From Candidatus Melainabacteria bacterium (lineage in GTDB: Bacteria; Cyanobacteriota; Vampirovibrionia; Obscuribacterales; Obscuribacteraceae): a stretch of DNA of 64,000 nucleotides. Of the stretch, positions 8,870 to 18,283 are shown in pieces. The position numbers and the translations under genes were made by a program. The stretch is taken from NCBI GenBank assembly GCA_003963305.1, contig RXJR01000009.1:310150-374149 (forward strand), in the 5' to 3' direction. The first letter of the stretch is position 1, and the number at the start of each line of letters is the position of its first letter. The notes beneath the pieces are model-generated. The model was not told the DNA's origin. It did no database searches and saw nothing but the letters and a program-made list of their open reading frames with translations.

Positions 8870-11125
8870 TCAGACCTGTGCTTCCACAGGTTCCTGGTGT
8901 TCTGAATAGTCGCTGATCACTTCAAGGGCTTGACGAAAGGTTTCTAAAAGGATTTTGCATTGCGTCCAGTTTTTCTCCAGGCACACCTTTTGCAGCCACT
9001 CAGCTACCGCAGCCAGTTCATCTGCGCCTACAGAGTTGGATGCACCTGTGAGTTCGTATGCGACTGAGCGGATCTTGATGGGGTCATGGTCTTGTATAGC
9101 CGCGTTCAAGTTTTTTAGCAATCGCTCGGCGCTCGTCATGAACATTTCGATCATTCGTTTTGTGTCGTCGTATTCTGGACAAAGTTCTTTGAGCTTTTCG
9201 ATATCGAGCGGCGGCTCAGAATCAGGATCCCAATACCGCCTTGGAATGTATTCTTCTTTCGGTGCTGGCTCGGGCTGAACCAGAGGAACTTGCAACCACT
9301 TTTGTAGTATTTCGCTTAATACCGTTGGATTGACGGGCTTGCTCAGATAGTCGTCCATGCCTTCAGCCAGGCACTTTTCGCGATCGCCCTCCATTGCATG
9401 TGCGGTCATCGCAACAATTGGAACTTTCCGTCCGGTGCGAATTTCAGCTTTGCGTATTTCGCGTGTTGCCTGGAACCCGTCCATGACAGGCATCTGACAA
9501 TCCATGAAGATAAGGTCGTATTTGTTGTTAACTGCTGCCGCGAGCGCTTCTTCACCATTTGACACCACATCAGCATGGAAGCCGATTTGTTGCAGTTGCA
9601 GCACTGCCACACGTTGGTTGACGTGGTTGTCTTCGGCAATCAAAATACGTCTGCTGGATGAGTCGACCCTCTGCGGCGCGCTTGTGCTGTTGCTTTCAAT
9701 CTTTTGCTCGGGTTCGCGTGCAATTACGGTCGTTTTCAAAATACTTTCGAGCAGCATTGATTGGCGCAGTGGTGCAGTTAAGTAGCCGGAGAAATTGTGG
9801 AATGAGTTGGGCGCTGCAGACGGTCCGGTCGAATTGAAGAGGATGATTTTCGTGTCGCCGGCGTATTTCTCATTGACGAATCTATCGGCGAACTCGTCCG
9901 CTTTCATGTCAGACAGAGAACTTTCAATCAATACAACATTGTATGGCTGCCCTTTGTCAAAAGCTGATTTCAGCAAGGCATGTGCAACTCCGCTACTTTC
10001 AGCGGTATCGCATTTGATGCCCCAGTGTTTGGCATATGCGCTAACTACTTTTGTGGAACTGCCCGGCCCGTCTACTATGAGCATGCGAATTTCAGCAATG
10101 TTTTCTGGAATTTCCAGTTTCGCCTGCTCATTTGCTTTCTCTAGAGGAAAGGTAAACCAGATTGATGTGCCTTTACCTTCCTGGCTTTCCAAACCAATTG
10201 TGCCGCCCATCAGCTCGACCAGTTTGTTGCATATTGAAAGCCCCAGACCGGTGCCACCATATTTGCGGCTGACAGAATTATCCGCTTGTGTGAAGGGGCT
10301 GAATATTTGCTTTTGGACCTCTGGCGACATACCGATGCCTGAATCACGGACGAGAATCTTGACGAAATCATGTCCGTCGTTTGATTCAGCCATAGCGTGT
10401 ATGAACACCTCACCACTATCTGTGAATTTGATGGCGTTGCTGATTAGATTCAGGATGATCTGCCGCAGTCTAGTCGGATCGCCGCGTAAGGAGCGCTCCA
10501 ACTGCGGCTGGATGAATGTCATCAGCGATAGTTTTTTCTGATGCGCTTTTTCCGCATGTAATTCTGCGGCGCCTTCGACGAGTTGCACGAGGTCTAGATC
10601 ACATAATTCGAGCTGAACTTTTCCCGCTTCGACTTTTGAAAAATCCAGAATATCGTTGACTATAGCGAGTAAAGCCGCGGCTGAGTCGCGAATCATGTTT
10701 GCATATTCTTGCTGCTCGCGTGTCAGATGTGTGCGCAACATCAGATCGCTGACTCCGATCAGGGCATTCATGGGAGTGCGAATCTCATGGCTCATGTTAG
10801 CGAGAAACTGAGATTTGAACTTCGAAGCTTCTACTGCCTGGTCGCGCGCCTTCACCAGCCTCTGACTGGATGCCTTCAGTTCAGCCGTCAGCACATGTAA
10901 CTGGGTGAACTGATTCTCGACTCGCTTGTGAATAGCGATTGTGCGCTCTTGCTCGGCTACGCGCGCTTCTAGCTCCGAGATGAGTTGCTTGAGTTTGTTA
11001 TTCTCATTTATCAGCCCTTGCGTGTCTGTTTCCGGACAAACCTCGTCGCTTTCGACGATAGTTGCGTCGTTATCGTTTTTTTCAGGCTCAGGTTCCGATT
11101 TTGGGTCTTCGTGGTCCATAAACAT
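8870..11125 (-). CDS. Soluble hybrid histidine kinase with degenerate first receiver and HPt
   Basis: The protein has 751 residues from the ATG at 11125; an ATG at 11119 and a TTG at 11158 are alternatives. No transmembrane segment is seen. An N-terminal coiled coil leads to HisKA with NMSHEIRTPMNALIG (His113), then HATPase with the usual DSGIGMSPE and GGTGLGLSI motifs. A first receiver-like domain follows that has lost its phospho-Asp region (VVLIESSLSDM). A second, intact receiver has IFMDCQMPVMDGF (Asp542) and the SKP Lys. The C-terminal domain resembles HPt, but the phospho-His position reads AYELTGAS (Tyr690) instead of AHxLKG. The phosphorelay probably ends at the receiver or passes to a separate HPt. 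The input signal is unknown. Confidence 0.9.
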   Translation of the reverse strand: MFMDHEDPKSEPEPEKNDNDATIVESDEVCPETDTQGLINENNKLKQLISELEARVAEQERTIAIHKRVENQFTQLHVLTAELKASSQRLVKARDQAVEASKFKSQFLANMSHEIRTPMNALIGVSDLMLRTHLTREQQEYANMIRDSAAALLAIVNDILDFSKVEAGKVQLELCDLDLVQLVEGAAELHAEKAHQKKLSLMTFIQPQLERSLRGDPTRLRQIILNLISNAIKFTDSGEVFIHAMAESNDGHDFVKILVRDSGIGMSPEVQKQIFSPFTQADNSVSRKYGGTGLGLSICNKLVELMGGTIGLESQEGKGTSIWFTFPLEKANEQAKLEIPENIAEIRMLIVDGPGSSTKVVSAYAKHWGIKCDTAESSGVAHALLKSAFDKGQPYNVVLIESSLSDMKADEFADRFVNEKYAGDTKIILFNSTGPSAAPNSFHNFSGYLTAPLRQSMLLESILKTTVIAREPEQKIESNSTSAPQRVDSSSRRILIAEDNHVNQRVAVLQLQQIGFHADVVSNGEEALAAAVNNKYDLIFMDCQMPVMDGFQATREIRKAEIRTGRKVPIVAMTAHAMEGDREKCLAEGMDDYLSKPVNPTVLSEILQKWLQVPLVQPEPAPKEEYIPRRYWDPDSEPPLDIEKLKELCPEYDDTKRMIEMFMTSAERLLKNLNAAIQDHDPIKIRSVAYELTGASNSVGADELAAVAEWLQKVCLEKNWTQCKILLETFRQALEVISDYSEHQEPVEAQV

Positions 11126-11393
11126 CTGCCAGGGGTAAACGAACGTCCGCCGGACCAACGCAGTCGGTCATGAGCTGGTATTTTTCAAACTAGTAAATAT
11201 GTACCCTTTGCTCAATAGTTGCCCATTTTGCCCCCCGTGAATAACCTTCGCGAGATTAAGTCTGTGCCGGAAGAGGCTGTCTGGATTGGTTTTCAGCATT
11301 CCTCCAGGATTGTGGAACCAAAGGACATCGTTTGACGACATAGCTGATGCCGGCGAACTGCGGTTTCCGTGCCGCTATAAGTGGAGTTTGATT

Positions 11394-11630
11394 ATGAAAA
11401 GACTGGCAATCGCGTTGATATTAACCGCAGCCGCTCCAGCCGTTGTTTCCGCCAGTTCCCGTCTGGTGGGCGAAATTACCGGCAGGAATGAGCTTGTGTC
11501 TGAGAGCATGCCCTCCGGCAATTTTGATTTGATTAGTGACTCCAAATCGAGCCGACCGCGACCCAGACATCATTACGACAGTTCGGTCGAGCAACCGCTC
11601 GACAGCAAACTGACGGCAGGGTGGCTCTAA
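11394..11630 (+). CDS. Small exported protein of unknown function
   Basis: This 78-residue protein has a signal peptide (MKRLAIALILTAAAPAVVSA) followed by a short polar mature part of about 55 residues ending TAGWL. The ATG at 11394 follows GTGGAG; an upstream in-frame GTG/ATG extension from 11286 would bury the signal peptide and is less likely. It has no cysteines and no family that I recognise. It lies on the opposite strand to its neighbours, converging with the metalloprotease gene, with only six bases between them. Confidence 0.65.
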   Translation: MKRLAIALILTAAAPAVVSASSRLVGEITGRNELVSESMPSGNFDLISDSKSSRPRPRHHYDSSVEQPLDSKLTAGWL

Positions 11631-11636
11631 TCTCAG

Positions 11637-13226
11637 TCATATTGGCTGCGCTGGTGCAGCCGCGCTCTGTTGTGGGTAGGATTCGTAGAGCCTGAGCAAA
11701 GTTGCTTTGTCTCTCTTGGATAGGACTGGCCAGACCGTGGGCGAGACCGAGTAAAACATGATGTCGTGATTGTTGCTCGAATGCCCTCTCAGACCGAGAG
11801 CGTGCCCCAGCTCATGGAGGCAGGTCTTCTTCATATCGTCTTCGCCGAGCGGTTTTTCGGTTTCCCGGTCGATAGTGCAGATTCTCAACCGCGCTGTTGC
11901 AATGAACTCGTCGCCCGTGCGTGTGCGCTTGTTCGTAAATGCTTGCATAAAGCAAACGCCTTGCTCTACGTCTGTGCCGGTCTGTCTGACCTCGTAAGGG
12001 TTAGCCGTCCAATCGCAGGTGATGTCCGCACCATCGGGCGTTGGAACCAGCAAAAATGTCAATCTGTTCTGGGACGCAGTGGACCAGGAACTGAGAGCCT
12101 CGAGAAAACCGCTTCGATATCCCTCTTTGAAGTTTGGAACCGTGGAGCCGCTCCCAACAAAGACCTTTAGTGGTAAACGGTTGAGCGGCCAGCGATAGTA
12201 TTTGCCGTTTTCGGTTATGGATTCCATGTAGTCGGCAGTGTGGGGATCTGCGCTGAGCTGCGAACCTTTTTCTTGCAGTTTGGCGATCATGTGTTCGATC
12301 GTGGGCCGGTCAGCTGCATTCGGTTCGGCAACCAGATACTTTTGGAACCACGCGACGGCGTCATCGGTGCGCCCTAAGGTTTGATAACAACCCGCCATGT
12401 TGAATATTGCGGGGGAAAAATCTGGTTTTAACCGCAAACAAGTTTCGTATTCACGAATGGCTCGCTGTGTGTCGCCGAGTTCGTCGCAGGCCCCAGCCAG
12501 CTTGAAGTGCATAGTGTGAGAGGTTGGATTGATCTGGCAGGCTTGTTCCAGAAGTTTTTTAGCGTCATAAAAGCGTTTCGCTTTGGATGCCTGGGCTGCC
12601 TGCGCTTTCAGCATTTGCGATTTAGCTTCGGCTAAATTTGTTGCGTTGGGATATTCGCGTAAGTATCGATTAAACCAGGGCATTGCGTTGTCGTATTCAC
12701 CGGCGTTGACATATGCGTAAGCGGCATTGAGGACGGCTGCTGGAAAGCGCGGCTGAAGACGTAAGGCGTCTGTGTATGCATTGATCGCTGCGGGATAGTT
12801 TTTGGCATCCGAATAGCCGTTGCCAATCTGGAACTGAATTTCTGCAGATTCTGGAAATCGACTTCTTGCTTGCTGCAAGTAGGTGACAGCGTCCATTGGT
12901 CGACCGGCTTTGAGCATCTGGACCGAATTGCCGAGAATCTGGCTGAGCTCCTGTCGAGCGGCTTGCCCTGCGGCAGATGATGAGCCTGACAGGCTTAGTC
13001 CAGGGCCGCCCGGCATGGCTTGTGCGCTGGCAGATCGTATGTCGGGCTGGCTTCGACCCGGCAAACTCGGCACACCTTGCCGTTGTTGCCTACTACTTGG
13101 AAATTGCTGTTGTGCTCCGACCAGCAGTCCCGACGAAAGGACCACGGATAGAGATAAAGCAACAGAAATGAAAATTGCAGAGCGCATACAGGTCACACTG
13201 GTACTCTCAAAATTTACCCTTTTCAT
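11637..13226 (-). CDS. Exported TPR protein with matrixin-like zinc metalloprotease domain
   Basis: The protein has 529 residues from the ATG at 13226, which follows AAGG at good spacing; an ATG at 13187 would also retain the signal peptide (SAIFISVALSLSVVLSSG). After a Gln/Ser/Gly-rich stretch, several TPR units cover about residues 95-315. The C-terminal third holds HELGHALGLRGH (first His about 471), the HExxHxxGxxH zinc site of M10-type metallopeptidases. It is followed by DIMFYS, a good Met-turn candidate. It probably cleaves proteins outside the cytoplasm, with the TPRs recruiting substrate or partner. TPR plus matrixin is an uncommon arrangement. Confidence 0.88.
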   Translation of the reverse strand: MKRVNFESTSVTCMRSAIFISVALSLSVVLSSGLLVGAQQQFPSSRQQRQGVPSLPGRSQPDIRSASAQAMPGGPGLSLSGSSSAAGQAARQELSQILGNSVQMLKAGRPMDAVTYLQQARSRFPESAEIQFQIGNGYSDAKNYPAAINAYTDALRLQPRFPAAVLNAAYAYVNAGEYDNAMPWFNRYLREYPNATNLAEAKSQMLKAQAAQASKAKRFYDAKKLLEQACQINPTSHTMHFKLAGACDELGDTQRAIREYETCLRLKPDFSPAIFNMAGCYQTLGRTDDAVAWFQKYLVAEPNAADRPTIEHMIAKLQEKGSQLSADPHTADYMESITENGKYYRWPLNRLPLKVFVGSGSTVPNFKEGYRSGFLEALSSWSTASQNRLTFLLVPTPDGADITCDWTANPYEVRQTGTDVEQGVCFMQAFTNKRTRTGDEFIATARLRICTIDRETEKPLGEDDMKKTCLHELGHALGLRGHSSNNHDIMFYSVSPTVWPVLSKRDKATLLRLYESYPQQSAAAPAQPI

Positions 13227-13317
13227 TTGATGCCTTAAACGCCCTGCGACGGTTCCGATTAAGGAGTGAGGGATGCACAACCTCTGATGAGGTGGTAAAA
13301 ACTATGTAGAGGTTTTG

Positions 13318-13884
13318 ATGTTCGACTTTCGACTGACAACAGTTTTGCTTTCCATTGCCATTGTCGGCGGTGCACAGTTGGTCTGGGCCGATGGAGATTG
13401 GGCGCAAATCAGTTCTGATGCTCAACAGGCATACGATAGCGGCAATTTTGATGAAGCGGAAACTAAGTGGACGGAAGCTCTCAAGCAGGCAGAATCAAGT
13501 AAGGCGGTCGAGCCAGGCATGGTAACTTGTCTTTGCAAGCTTGCTCTGGTCAACGATAAAAAGCACAACTCTTTCGAAGCAGAACGCCTGTACGAATTAG
13601 CTATGAGAACAATGGAAGGATTAGCTGGACCGAACAGCACACGCTTTGCAGATTGGATGCCGGACCTCGCCTGGATGTATCTTGGTCATGGTCGACCTGA
13701 TAAATCGGAAGTACTTTTCAAACGTGCGCTGAAAATCAAGGAGTCTGCTTATGGTGCTGATGACGAACGCGTCGCGCAAGCGCTCGACGATTATGCGCGC
13801 TTTCTGCGTAAGGAAAACCGGGGCACTGAGGCATCTGCTCTGGAGCAACGTGCAAGAAATATTCGTAGCAAAGCAAATCCGTAA
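13318..13884 (+). CDS. Exported TPR protein
   Basis: This 188-residue protein has a signal peptide (TTVLLSIAIVGGAQLVWA) and two to three kinesin-light-chain-type TPR units (e.g. AERLYELAM, SEVLFKRALKIKESAYG followed by VAQALDDYARFL). The ATG at 13318 follows AGAGG; a TTG one codon earlier is less likely. It is divergent from the metalloprotease gene. Its stop lies two bases from the stop of the converging gene on the other strand. It probably mediates protein-protein contacts in the periplasm; no enzyme motif is seen. Confidence 0.82.
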   Translation: MFDFRLTTVLLSIAIVGGAQLVWADGDWAQISSDAQQAYDSGNFDEAETKWTEALKQAESSKAVEPGMVTCLCKLALVNDKKHNSFEAERLYELAMRTMEGLAGPNSTRFADWMPDLAWMYLGHGRPDKSEVLFKRALKIKESAYGADDERVAQALDDYARFLRKENRGTEASALEQRARNIRSKANP

Positions 13885-13886
13885 TG

Positions 13887-16010
13887 CTAGTTGCTTGATT
13901 CGGCCAGTATTGTGTCTAACGCAGGTAAAAGTTTTGAGTGCGCCCAAAAATTGTTTGGTTTGGAGAATTTGCTGATTGCCTCGCAAAGAACGAGTCTTAT
14001 CTCTTCTGCTACTCTTTCGTGTTGCGCATTTGCTTTGACTATATTTTTGATCTCGTCATAAAAGACCAACCTGCCCCGATTGACGTGCGGCATTCGAAGA
14101 TCGATTGCTGTTAGATTTACTAAAGCTTCGACGTAGCTTGGGATGGTGCTGGCACCGCAGTTGATGCCACTCAAATCGCTCAGATTCATGAGCTGAACTC
14201 GCTCTATAATGTCGAGCGCATCTCTGACAGCGTTAACGCGAGCATACTGTGACGCGAGTGCTGATAAAAGTGGAAGCAAACTGGGCGAGTTGTGACCATC
14301 GACTGATTCTCTTAGTCCAATTAAAATTCGCCAGAAGACGATCAGCTGCTGACTTTCCAGTCCGGATTTTTTGAGCTCTTCGAAGATGTGCGAATAGTAC
14401 TTGTAAGATTTTGGTGTGCTGCTTCCAAGCTGCTGCTCTGTGATGATTAATAGTGGCTGTATGTAGTGATTATAGATTTTTACAAGTGGAGAATTGAAGG
14501 CACCGTTCCAGAGAACATCCAGTACACCCGGCACATACTGTTTGTTGATGCGTGCCTGAAGCAATTCAGCAATGTATGGCAATATGTCGATAAAGAACGG
14601 CGAACCGATCGAATTTCGGCAGAGCTCGACAAGTGTATTCATGCTTGCTATGCACTGCAGATCAAGCTTTTCGTCTCCGTTGGCAAGCGCACTAAGCAAT
14701 CGATGATGCAATGTCGTCTGACTGTGAGTAATAGCAAATGCGTCCGATTCGTCAGCTTGTAGGGCAAGTAATTTCAAAACGTCCTCTAGCTTTGCTGCCC
14801 AAAGAGCGTATTGTTTCGATGTTAGTCCTTGAATTGCCATCTCCATGATTTCTTCATTCGTTGATTTTTCGAATCTCCGAGCTCGAATACTTGCGCAAAC
14901 TGCCTCAAAGAAAAATTCGCAGGCTTCTTCTTTGAGGTCTCGAACAAACAGTTTGTAACCGAGCGCGGATAGAAGTTCCATCATGAGGCCGTCTGAGCTG
15001 GATGTACCTGTTCTAGAAGAGGCTGGCAAACTATTAAGTACTTGTTGGCAAACAATTTTGGCTTGCCAAATCTTTCCTTCATCCAGTAAGGTCACAGCTA
15101 AATCACTTAGAATCCTTACACCGTCCACTGGACTGTGCTCAAACTGTGCTGCCTTGAATATAGCTTCTAGGTCTGCCATTGATTCTAAGTCAGGTTCAGA
15201 GTCCGAGTCCGATTCCGATTCCGGTTCCGGTTCAGATTCAGATTCAGATTCAGATTCAGAATTGCAAGCCTCGGTGGGCATTCGCTTATTGCTCTTCTTG
15301 CTTTTGAATGCCTCAATTGCTTCGGAAAGTTTTGCAAGTTTTTGACTATTCAAGTGATCGTTGATCACGTCGAGGTCAGAAGATTTCTTTATTAATGAGA
15401 GGGCGTCTGTTACGGCTAACTTGTTCTCTTTAATCTGTGCAGTAAAAGCCACTGCAGACTTTGTCAGACATTTTTGCAATAATTCTCGCTTGAAGGATTC
15501 TTCTGTTTCATCTTGCAACTCCACCATGATGCTACACAACACGCGAATAGCGCTTAAAATGTCTGTGGCCGTGAACGATGACAGGTACTGGTCAAGGCAT
15601 TTGAGAGTCGTTTCGCATTCTTCAGTTTGTCCAATTAGGGCGTAACTGCGCACAAGAGCCAGATAGATGCCGGTCGCCGCACTCAATCGCCCGGAACGCA
15701 AATCAGACGTTCCGCGACGCCATGAGTGCATCGGTTCCCAACTGCGGGCCTGCACAAACGCCCGCTCCAACTCGGTTTTCGGTTGAAGTTCTTGTTCAAT
15801 CACGCAATCGTGACCTGGTTTGTATGATGTTCCCATCGCCACTCTAATCGTACAACCGACGGCAGATATTGGCAACGGCTCCAACGGCTGTAGCTGGTCT
15901 GTCCAGCTGTACCCTGAGGTTGTCTTTTCAGGCACCGCATATGGTGCGATAAAGTTGCTTCGGCGAAGTTTACCTCTCTCCACGCGCACCGAATACGGTG
16001 TAATTGACAA
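13887..16010 (-). CDS. Large helical-repeat protein with Ser-Glu/Asp linker, function unknown
   Basis: The protein has 707 residues if the TTG at 16010 is used; the first internal ATG is at residue 59, so the N-terminus is uncertain. It has no signal peptide or transmembrane segment. Most of the sequence is alpha-helical with TPR-like patterns of Leu/Ala but no clean consensus. At about residues 250-275 there is a run of alternating Ser-Glu, Ser-Asp and Pro-Glu, encoded by a 6-bp repeat. This separates an N-terminal helical part from a longer C-terminal one. I recognise no family; a scaffold role is plausible. Confidence 0.75.
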   Translation of the reverse strand: MSITPYSVRVERGKLRRSNFIAPYAVPEKTTSGYSWTDQLQPLEPLPISAVGCTIRVAMGTSYKPGHDCVIEQELQPKTELERAFVQARSWEPMHSWRRGTSDLRSGRLSAATGIYLALVRSYALIGQTEECETTLKCLDQYLSSFTATDILSAIRVLCSIMVELQDETEESFKRELLQKCLTKSAVAFTAQIKENKLAVTDALSLIKKSSDLDVINDHLNSQKLAKLSEAIEAFKSKKSNKRMPTEACNSESESESESEPEPESESDSDSEPDLESMADLEAIFKAAQFEHSPVDGVRILSDLAVTLLDEGKIWQAKIVCQQVLNSLPASSRTGTSSSDGLMMELLSALGYKLFVRDLKEEACEFFFEAVCASIRARRFEKSTNEEIMEMAIQGLTSKQYALWAAKLEDVLKLLALQADESDAFAITHSQTTLHHRLLSALANGDEKLDLQCIASMNTLVELCRNSIGSPFFIDILPYIAELLQARINKQYVPGVLDVLWNGAFNSPLVKIYNHYIQPLLIITEQQLGSSTPKSYKYYSHIFEELKKSGLESQQLIVFWRILIGLRESVDGHNSPSLLPLLSALASQYARVNAVRDALDIIERVQLMNLSDLSGINCGASTIPSYVEALVNLTAIDLRMPHVNRGRLVFYDEIKNIVKANAQHERVAEEIRLVLCEAISKFSKPNNFWAHSKLLPALDTILAESSN
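15187..15262. repeat. Hexanucleotide-type repeat encoding the Ser-acidic linker
   Basis: Tandem GATTCA/GATTCC/GAGTCC-like hexamers encode alternating Ser and Glu/Asp on the minus strand. Four exact GATTCA-type copies near 15238-15262 suggest recent slippage expansion. Confidence 0.75.
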
Positions 16011-16089
16011 GTGATGTCAGTATATTTTGTAGTGATGCATCTCGTGCGCAGAATTGCTATGCTTACGCAATTCGTTCGGAACACGGGTT

Positions 16090-17280
16090 ATGGTTACAAA
16101 CAAACGAACTCCTAAAATTCTCATTGGCGATTTGCTGGTCAAATCGGGGCTTATCGAACTGGCAGATCTCGCTGATGCCATTCCGATTTCTACTAAAACT
16201 GGGCTGCCAGTCGGGCGAGTTCTTGTAGGGTCTGGCTTTTTGACTGACGAAAAGCTTCAGTCGGCGCTTCGTGCTCAGTCGCTGATTCGAGATAACTTCC
16301 TTACCGTTGATATGGCAATCAAGGCGTTGCAAGCGCTTGCGACAACTGGTGCCTCGCTGGACGATGCTCTATCCAATTTAGGATGGCGTTCAGAATACTA
16401 TGAACTTACAAACAGGCTGGGGCAGCTGCTGAAAGATTCTGGTTTGGTCAATGGCGATACCATCGACGAAGCTTTACAGACTTGCTTTTCAACTGGGCTG
16501 CCTCTGGGTCGCATTTTGGTTTTGAAGGGAATCATCTCCGATTCAGTGGCAAACGCCGCTGTCTCTTCGCAGATCCTCGTGCGGGATAAGAAAATCAACC
16601 GCGACCAGGCCGTCGCCGCGCTTAAATCTGCAGCAGAACGTCATACCAGCATTGAAGAATCTCTAGATTTCCACGGATTCTTACAACAGAAGACTGCCAA
16701 GACAGTTCGACTGGGCGAACTCTTGATGATGGCGGAGATGGTCTCCGACATCGATTTGCTCTCCTCGGTCGAAAAGGGTCTGGTTGATGACATTCCTATT
16801 GGTCAGGTTCTGGTCGATGCTCGATTGATCACCCAGGCTACTCTTGATCAAGCACTGCAAATGCAAGCCATGGTCAATACTTTCGAAATCACGCCAAAGC
16901 AGGGTGCCGAGGTTGTGAAAATGCTTCGATTGCACGATATTCCGATTGCTAAGGCGCTTGCTGAAGTCAAGAAAAAGGACGAGAAGGAAGCGCCGCCACC
17001 GACGCTGGAGTTTGCTGAGCTGATCAGGCTGGTTGGCATAGTTCCTGGCAAGGAAATGACTATAGCGCGCGCACTCAGTCACAGCACCGGCAACCCTTTG
17101 CCTCAGGTGCTTCTATCTAAGAATTTGATCGATAAGCCCACACTGGCAGCCGTCGAACGCACCCTGGAGATGCTAGGAGAGCAGAAGATGAGCGCTGAAC
17201 AGGCAATCTTCGCACTTCACAGCTGGCTATGGACCCGCGGCGATTTCAACGAAATGTTGAAGAGCCTCGGCTGGACGTAA
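16090..17280 (+). CDS. Four-repeat MshEN-like (GspE N-terminal-like) domain protein
   Basis: The protein has 396 residues from the ATG at 16090. It contains four related segments of about 60 residues with the MshEN/GspE-N pattern 'rLGelL...Gl......l..al......lpiGrvLv..glit...l..al..Q'. They begin near ILIGDLLVKSG, RLGQLLKDSG, RLGELLMMAE and EFAELIRLVG. MshEN domains bind c-di-GMP in type II secretion and MSHA ATPases. Here the ATPase part is absent and the usual central Gln is replaced (Ser, Cys or Gly in repeats 1-3), so c-di-GMP binding is not assured. Short linkers with RDKKINRDQAVAAL-like helices separate the repeats. It converges with a degenerate GGDEF gene 45 bases away. Confidence 0.8.
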   Translation: MVTNKRTPKILIGDLLVKSGLIELADLADAIPISTKTGLPVGRVLVGSGFLTDEKLQSALRAQSLIRDNFLTVDMAIKALQALATTGASLDDALSNLGWRSEYYELTNRLGQLLKDSGLVNGDTIDEALQTCFSTGLPLGRILVLKGIISDSVANAAVSSQILVRDKKINRDQAVAALKSAAERHTSIEESLDFHGFLQQKTAKTVRLGELLMMAEMVSDIDLLSSVEKGLVDDIPIGQVLVDARLITQATLDQALQMQAMVNTFEITPKQGAEVVKMLRLHDIPIAKALAEVKKKDEKEAPPPTLEFAELIRLVGIVPGKEMTIARALSHSTGNPLPQVLLSKNLIDKPTLAAVERTLEMLGEQKMSAEQAIFALHSWLWTRGDFNEMLKSLGWT

Positions 17281-17325
17281 ACCCTTCGGTTGCCCTGGTG
17301 AGCCTGAAAGGCTTACTGCAAGGTC

Positions 17326-18039
17326 TTATTGCTGCAATTCAGACAGTGAATAGGTGTTTCCACCGCGTCGGATCGCATCATGCATAGCATTAGTGGCGGC
17401 TCTGAAGAGTTCTTCTTCTTTCTGACCGCTGACTGGATAAGCCGCCAGTCCCATGCTGACAGTGACTGTCCAGTTCTGCCCGATATCCGAAATTCTTTCA
17501 GTGAAGATCTTCGAACGAATACGTTCTGCAAGGACGGAGGCGCCAGCCAAGTCTGTCTGGGGGCAGATGATGACGAGAGTGTTGCCATCGAAGCGACCGG
17601 GGATATCTACGTCACGAATAGTATTCATGAGGAAGTTCGCCGTTCCCTTGAGAACCCCGTTGGATGCCAAATTACCGAACCGGCCGGCAATTTCGTCGAA
17701 TCCATCGACGCGTAGCATGACCACGGTCGTGCCGTACTTGTAACGGCGCGAGCGCTTCAGCTCATCTTTGATAATTCTCACAATTGACTTGTGATTGTAG
17801 AGTTCTGTTACCTGGTCGAGCAGAGTCAGGCGATCCATTTCTACCGGATCCGTCTGAATCAAGGTGTTATGCAGGTTGTCGAGGTAATTACTTTTCTCGA
17901 GCTCCCGTGTGCGCCGCACGCTATCTGAGCTCGGCAGCGCATTCAAATGCCCTTCTGTACGAAGCTGATTGAGCTTCTTACGGAAAATTGACTCTCTGCC
18001 CATTACGGGTTGGTCTTGATCTCTAGGGCCGGGTGCCAT
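17326..18039 (-). CDS. GGDEF-domain protein with degenerate active site
   Basis: This 237-residue soluble protein has an N-terminal helical region of about 70 residues and a C-terminal diguanylate-cyclase fold. The fold is recognisable from LLDQVTELYNHKSI, the IRDVDIPGR segment, LAERIRSKI and VTVSMGLAAYP. The GGDEF signature is lost: the position after PGR reads FDGNTLVIICP (residues 150-160), and the upstream substrate-binding motif is also altered. It is therefore probably not a cyclase and may bind nucleotide or a partner. A paralogue with the same architecture lies at 51084-51800. The ATG at 18039 follows GAGG. Confidence 0.85.
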   Translation of the reverse strand: MAPGPRDQDQPVMGRESIFRKKLNQLRTEGHLNALPSSDSVRRTRELEKSNYLDNLHNTLIQTDPVEMDRLTLLDQVTELYNHKSIVRIIKDELKRSRRYKYGTTVVMLRVDGFDEIAGRFGNLASNGVLKGTANFLMNTIRDVDIPGRFDGNTLVIICPQTDLAGASVLAERIRSKIFTERISDIGQNWTVTVSMGLAAYPVSGQKEEELFRAATNAMHDAIRRGGNTYSLSELQQ

Positions 18040-18283
18040 CAGATGTGCCTCGCTGCTTCCATAGTGTTGTCGAATTATACTCTAGCTTTTTCAGAATGCG
18101 TAGTCCCGGCTCAGTCCGAGCTTGGACACGTTTTGTTGAATAAAGTAGAAATTTCTGCCGTCGCTTAATTAACCCAATTTGAGGAACTTGTATTATTGGT
18201 TCTCGAAACGGTGTGCGGAACGCTTTTGTTCTGCCTATCATCGACTTTCGCGTCCGCGAAGGTACTTACTTTGGAGAAATGAA

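Noticed and set aside
9378-9388. Cyanobacterial HIP1 octamer GCGATCGC
   Set aside because: I noticed only about two copies (near 9379 and 53897), near the number expected by chance, so it is not evidence of HIP1 enrichment.
9795-10541. 248-codon plus-strand frame inside the hybrid kinase gene
   Set aside because: It is antisense to the HATPase and HisKA domains, which are clearly coding on the minus strand.
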